Source: Geomonas oryzae (GTDB lineage: Bacteria; Desulfobacterota; Desulfuromonadia; Geobacterales; Geobacteraceae). From it: 64,000 nucleotides of DNA. Shown piece after piece: positions 60,174 through 64,000 of the stretch. Where the stretch lies: the NCBI RefSeq assembly GCF_004117875.1, contig NZ_RAHW01000001.1, positions 930,001-994,000 on the forward strand, read 5' to 3'. The translations under genes were made by a program, and so were the position numbers. Each line of letters starts with the position of its first letter. Positions within the stretch are counted from its first letter, which is position 1. The notes under the pieces were generated by a model, which saw only the letters and a list, made by a program, of their open reading frames with translations, had not been told where the DNA came from and did no database searches.

Positions 60174-62780
60174 TTACTTCACTTTCACCCGGTATTGCAA
60201 GGTGAAGCTCCCGCCGGACCGGATGTTGCCGGTCATCGGGATGCGCCAGCCGGTGACGTTGCCGTCGTACCCGAGCGGCGCGCCGCCTGCGCCGGTCGCC
60301 GGTAGATAGGTCCAGGTCGCACCTTTATCGCTCGAATACTGCGGCGTCCCGAGCGACACGCCGGATGCAGGTGCGCTGTCGGTGAAAGCGAAGGGTGTGC
60401 CGCCGCCCAGGAAGAGGGAGGTGTAGGGACCGAGATCATCGGTGAGGACAACGTTGCTTCCGGCGCCGCTGCCGCTGTTCACCAACTGGATGGTGTAGAT
60501 GACGTCCTGTCCCGAGTTTACGTTGGCGCGGTCGGCGGTCTTGAGGATCGATATGAGCGGCATCGCGGAGACGCTGACGGCGGCGGAGGCGCTGGTCCCG
60601 GAGAGAGAGAGGGGACCGGTGGCGAGAGGGGCGGCGGTGGTGTTTGTCAACGTTCCGGTGCTGGTTGCGGTTACGTTCATGGTGACCTGGCAACTGGCGC
60701 CGGGTACGAGTGACGCCGCGGAGAAGCGGACACCGCCGTCGTTCGCGGTGATCGGACCGCCTGAGATGTTGGTCACGCTGCCGCAGCCCACAGGGATGAA
60801 GGTTGTGCTCGTGTCGCGCAGCACCATCCCGGCGGGGAAGCTGTCGGTCACGCTGACGCCGGTCAGGGGGGCTGCGTTGGCGGCCGGGTTGGTGAGAACG
60901 AGCGTGAGGCCGACCGGTGCACCGGGGGCGACATTGGCGGAACCGAAGGATTTCGCCGTCGCCGGAGGGGCGAAGACGTTGAGCGTGGCGCTGGTGCTGC
61001 TCGTGTCGAGTCCTCCCCCTTGGCCGCTGAACCTCGTGCTGTTGTTGAGGTAGGAGGCCGCCGCATCGCCGCGCACCGTCGCGCTGAAACTGCAGGTCGA
61101 GGTGCCCTGGGTCATCGCTCCGGATGAGAGGGCGACGGACGCGGCGGTGTAGGAGGGCGTGCCGCTGCAGCCGGTGCCGGATATGCCGGTGACGCCGGTC
61201 ACCGTGAGCCCCGCAGGGAAGGTGTCCGTGAAGGCAATGGTAGACTGGGCCGGTTTCGAGGTCGGCTCGTTCAAGACGTTGAAGGTCAGCGTGCTGCTTC
61301 CCCCAACCGCTATGTTGCCGCTCGTGTAGCTTTTCGTGAGCGTCGGGCGCGGCGTGTTGGTGAAGGTGCAGGTGAGTTCATCCCCCGCCTTCGGCGCGAA
61401 GGTGTAGCTGGCGGCGAAAAGCCGGCTCGGAAGGCTTGCTGCGGGGGTGGCACCCGTGCCGGTGTACGCGTTGCTGCAGGTGAGGGTCGCCGCGTATTTT
61501 GAAGCTACGGTGGTCCCCGCCGACTTCACGTCGTTCAGGGTGAGTGCGGCATCCGGGGAAGAGTTGAACACGGTGCTGACGCTGCTCAGGGTGCCTGAGG
61601 TGGTGGCCGAGGCGGTGCCGGAAAGGGTGCCGCCCCCGGTTGCGCTTACCGTGAACTGGTCCCCGGTGCTGATGCGACCGGCAACGTTTTTCACCAAGGT
61701 GATGCGCGGACGCTTCATGTTAGTGACGGTGCAGGCCGCACCACTGTTTGTGGTGTTCAGCGTGGCGCTGATGCTGCGGTCCGCGGGGCTTGTGCTTAGG
61801 GGGGGGCTCCCGGCGACCGGCGCGCAGCTGATCGCGGCGGTGCTGTCCCAGTCGCCGCCGGCAGCCGTTTCGGTTATGGTGAGGGTCTGGTCGGTCGCTA
61901 GGGCGGCGATGAAGACGCGTGCCGTCTCGTTGTCGCGCAGGGTGAAGCTTACGCTGTTGCTTGCGGTGGCGACGGTCGACGGAGTATAGGTCCCCCCGGT
62001 GGCGGAGGTCCCAGACAGGGTGGCTCCGGTGAGAACGATCACCTTGGAGCCTGCCGGGCCCGTGGCGGTGAAGGTGAACGCCTGGGTGCTGCCGTCAGGG
62101 ACGGTCTGCTTGGTCACGTCGACGAACGCGCCGCTATAGACCGAGACGTTGCCCGCTACGGTGGCGACCCCGGCATTGCACTTGGACGGTGAGCCGTTGC
62201 TGACGTCGCCGGGGCCGGTGCAGACGTTTCCGGGGTTTTGCCAGTAGGTCACGACGTAGGGGATCCTGAGGGCGCCGGTGCTGTCACCGGTACAGAGAAC
62301 CTTTATCTCGTCGACGGTCGTGGTGAAGTTGGCCCCACCCTTGAAATCGCCGCAGCCGTCTCCGTCCAGGTTGAGCCACGGGCTCGGGGTGGTGGGGAAG
62401 GTGGCTACGGAGCAGATGTTCCCCGGAGTGGTGTCACGCGGATCGTTTCCCTGCTGCCCGACGAAGAAGCCGACGTCGTAGCGGTCGGTGTTGGTGCCGG
62501 AGAGCCCGAGTTCCACCTTGAAACGGAAGTCGCCCCCCAGGGTGCAAAACGGTGGGGTGTTGGCCTGAGCCGTGAACACGGGGGCTATGGTGAATTCCCC
62601 GGCGGTGCAGTTAAGGCCGCCGGTGCGGTAGCCGACGCAGGTCTGATCCTGCCACGCACTGGTGGTGAGAGCCTGACCGAGGGAGGGCGCGGCCATGACG
62701 CAGAAAAGAGCGGCAAGGGAGGCGCGACGCCATGATCGTAACCCGGAATGGCTTTTTTGTTTGTGGAAACATTTGAGCAT
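60174..62780 (-). CDS. Secreted surface protein with DUF11-like repeat domains
   Basis: 868 residues with ribosome site AGGAGA. The signal peptide covers about 20-38 (cleaved after GQA). An N-terminal domain to about 235 has regularly placed cysteines (CVGY, CTAGEF, CTLGG, CSVA, CGDF, CTGD, CTGPG). Then come several beta-sandwich units: two isopeptide-like domains ending TCSNAYTG.../CTFTNTPRP, and at least three DUF11-type units (VTDSFPAGMVLRDTS, ILKTADRANVNSGQDVIYTIQLVNSGSG). The protein ends in a strand-rich FTLQYRVKVK. Such proteins are long stalks on the cell surface. No sortase motif or barrel is attached. It precedes the barrel gene in the plus-strand order, so on the minus strand it lies downstream of the barrel gene. 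Confidence 0.85.
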   Translation of the reverse strand: MLKCFHKQKSHSGLRSWRRASLAALFCVMAAPSLGQALTTSAWQDQTCVGYRTGGLNCTAGEFTIAPVFTAQANTPPFCTLGGDFRFKVELGLSGTNTDRYDVGFFVGQQGNDPRDTTPGNICSVATFPTTPSPWLNLDGDGCGDFKGGANFTTTVDEIKVLCTGDSTGALRIPYVVTYWQNPGNVCTGPGDVSNGSPSKCNAGVATVAGNVSVYSGAFVDVTKQTVPDGSTQAFTFTATGPAGSKVIVLTGATLSGTSATGGTYTPSTVATASNSVSFTLRDNETARVFIAALATDQTLTITETAAGGDWDSTAAISCAPVAGSPPLSTSPADRSISATLNTTNSGAACTVTNMKRPRITLVKNVAGRISTGDQFTVSATGGGTLSGTASATTSGTLSSVSTVFNSSPDAALTLNDVKSAGTTVASKYAATLTCSNAYTGTGATPAASLPSRLFAASYTFAPKAGDELTCTFTNTPRPTLTKSYTSGNIAVGGSSTLTFNVLNEPTSKPAQSTIAFTDTFPAGLTVTGVTGISGTGCSGTPSYTAASVALSSGAMTQGTSTCSFSATVRGDAAASYLNNSTRFSGQGGGLDTSSTSATLNVFAPPATAKSFGSANVAPGAPVGLTLVLTNPAANAAPLTGVSVTDSFPAGMVLRDTSTTFIPVGCGSVTNISGGPITANDGGVRFSAASLVPGASCQVTMNVTATSTGTLTNTTAAPLATGPLSLSGTSASAAVSVSAMPLISILKTADRANVNSGQDVIYTIQLVNSGSGAGSNVVLTDDLGPYTSLFLGGGTPFAFTDSAPASGVSLGTPQYSSDKGATWTYLPATGAGGAPLGYDGNVTGWRIPMTGNIRSGGSFTLQYRVKVK

Positions 62781-62908
62781 CTACTTCTCCTACAGGTAAA
62801 GCCGCGAGGGAGCCCCTTACCCGGCCTGAGGCCGCCCTCGCGCGCTTCCCAGTCACAGCTTATATGCGCAGGGACGGAGGGCGAGGGGGTAACGACGGTC
62901 TGCTGGTG

Positions 62909-64000
62909 TTACTCGCCGCGATTCAGCGCGGCCAGCCCTTCCTTCACGCTGTTCTGGTCGAACTTGAAGCGGAACTGGACGAAGGGGCCTTGGGCTGTGT
63001 AGTTCGCGGCAGAGAAATCCGCATCGCGGAAGCCGAGCAGGTTGTAGCCCAGGCTGAGCCACGCGTTCTGCATCACGTTGCAGCCGACCGAGGCGCCCAG
63101 GCTGTAATTCGCCTGGCGGGCCTGCCAGTTGTGCAGCACCGAGCTGCGTATCCCGATGTCCCAGGTGTCGCTCAGGTCGTGGCGCCCCTCGATGCCGATA
63201 AGATCGGTGTAGCCGCTGAAATCGTCGTCGTCCAGTTGTTCCAAAACGTACTTCGCGCCGTACTGAAGCGAAAGCTGGTTGCGCTTGTCCGGGCGGAAGT
63301 TCGCGTTCAGGTTGTTGATTATCCTTTTGCCCTGGGTCGAGCTCCCGCTGCTCTTTGCGTCCTTGAAGGTCAGGTCGAGGCGGTCGAGCACGATCCAGCG
63401 GGTGACCGGCGGCCGGTACGCCATCCCCAGCCGCAGATCGGCATCGGTGGTACGGGAACCGTCGATGCCTCTGGTCTGCAGCACCTGCAGCCTTCCGGTC
63501 CAACCCCAGTAGAGTCCCTGCTCGTTGGTGAGTCCGGAGATGAGCCCCCATTTGTCTTCGCTCTCCCCGTCGCGGTACTCGATCCGGTTGGACCACAGGA
63601 GTCTCTTCTCCTGGTAGGTGGCGCCGAGCGATACGGCGCTGAAGTCCTCGCCGCCCGAGGCGCTGGGGACCTTGGCGTCGAACTGGTAGCCGGTGCTCCT
63701 GCGGATGGTCTGGTTGCGGTCGAGGCCGCCGTCGACGGACCAGAAGCTGTTCACCTGCCACCTCTGGGCAAGTCCTACGGTAGCGAAGGTCCTCTGGTCG
63801 TTTTCTTTGCGGTCGCTGCCGACCGAGCTCGAGAAGGTCCCGCCGGTCCAGGGGGTGGATTTCATCCCGACCCTGGTGGTGTTGGTATCCGAGGTATCGC
63901 CGCTGGTGAGTTCCTGCTGGGCGAAGAGCAGCAGCGACGGCATGACCTGGAAGTCGGCGCCCAACACGGTACGGGTAGGATAGTCCGCGTTGTTGTTCTT
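62909..64000 (-). CDS. Outer-membrane beta-barrel protein, C-terminal part, cut by right edge
   Basis: The frame is open to base 64000, so only the last 363 residues are visible. They alternate polar and hydrophobic residues in short strands with Tyr/Trp/Phe girdles (YQEKRLLWSNRIEYRD, WGLISGLTNEQGLYWGWTGRLQVL, NQLSLQYGAKYVLEQL, NYTAQGPFVQFRFKFD) and end near FRFKFDQNSV..., typical of a barrel of fourteen or more strands. The upstream part may carry DUF11 or other passenger domains, as related Geobacter proteins do, but that is outside the window. It lies 128 bp before the surface-protein gene on the same strand. Confidence 0.82.
   Translation of the reverse strand, partial: KNNNADYPTRTVLGADFQVMPSLLLFAQQELTSGDTSDTNTTRVGMKSTPWTGGTFSSSVGSDRKENDQRTFATVGLAQRWQVNSFWSVDGGLDRNQTIRRSTGYQFDAKVPSASGGEDFSAVSLGATYQEKRLLWSNRIEYRDGESEDKWGLISGLTNEQGLYWGWTGRLQVLQTRGIDGSRTTDADLRLGMAYRPPVTRWIVLDRLDLTFKDAKSSGSSTQGKRIINNLNANFRPDKRNQLSLQYGAKYVLEQLDDDDFSGYTDLIGIEGRHDLSDTWDIGIRSSVLHNWQARQANYSLGASVGCNVMQNAWLSLGYNLLGFRDADFSAANYTAQGPFVQFRFKFDQNSVKEGLAALNRGE

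Overview
The window is a 64 kb stretch of GC-rich chromosome, most like a Geobacter/Citrifermentans/Geomonas-type member of the Geobacterales. This rests on the content: several CXXCH multihaem cytochromes, very many two-component and c-di-GMP proteins, a PilT-type pilus motor with a PilB-like partner, DUF11-type surface proteins, and short hairpin repeats scattered between genes. No rRNA, insertion sequence, integrase or CRISPR array is visible. The assignment is inference from gene content, not from a marker gene.

Layout. 1-14.3 kb: signalling and housekeeping. A receiver/HisKA_3 protein cut by the left edge follows a large MASE1-CHASE hybrid kinase with a phosphotransfer domain. Then come a receiver-PilZ protein, the PcrA/UvrD helicase, a glycine-zipper lipoprotein, pdxA, the transglycosylase mtgA, and an HD-GYP plus GGDEF pair behind a sigma-28-like promoter. 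14.6-20.9 kb: a PP-loop ATPase, a PilB/GspE-like protein that has lost its Walker A motif directly in front of pilT, an aminotransferase and an alpha/beta hydrolase. 21-31.7 kb: two paralogous periplasmic binding proteins translationally overlapped with a hybrid histidine kinase, then a chemoreceptor and PEP carboxylase on the other strand. 31.9-37.9 kb: small envelope proteins, an octahaem HAO-like cytochrome, an ArgO-type exporter, a methyltransferase, a trihaem cytochrome, CheX and TrmO. 38-44.3 kb: a second binding-protein/hybrid-kinase pair (PhnD-like) and a 989-residue protein of unknown function. 44.6-55.4 kb: an FkbM methyltransferase, an EamA exporter, a pentahaem cytochrome, two secreted phosphoesterases and the quinol-type nitric oxide reductase norZ.

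55.5-60.1 kb looks accessory. It holds a UPF0178 protein, an unrecognised 158-residue protein, an array of about fifteen degenerate palindromic units at a 21-bp period, a second EamA exporter, a decayed tRNA-Pro copy with its own copy of the tRNA terminator, a beta-helix lipoprotein, and then the intact tRNA-Pro(CGG). 60.2-64 kb is a DUF11-like surface protein followed on the same strand by a beta-barrel protein cut by the right edge.

The main themes are environmental sensing (two loci where transporter-type binding proteins are fused by operon structure to kinases, with no permease or ATPase nearby), c-di-GMP and pilus-linked motility control, and respiration or detoxification of nitrogen oxides. 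The observations I rank highest are the 21-bp phased palindrome array, the binding-protein/kinase operons, the Walker-A-less PilB-like protein, and the duplicated tRNA-Pro/terminator module.
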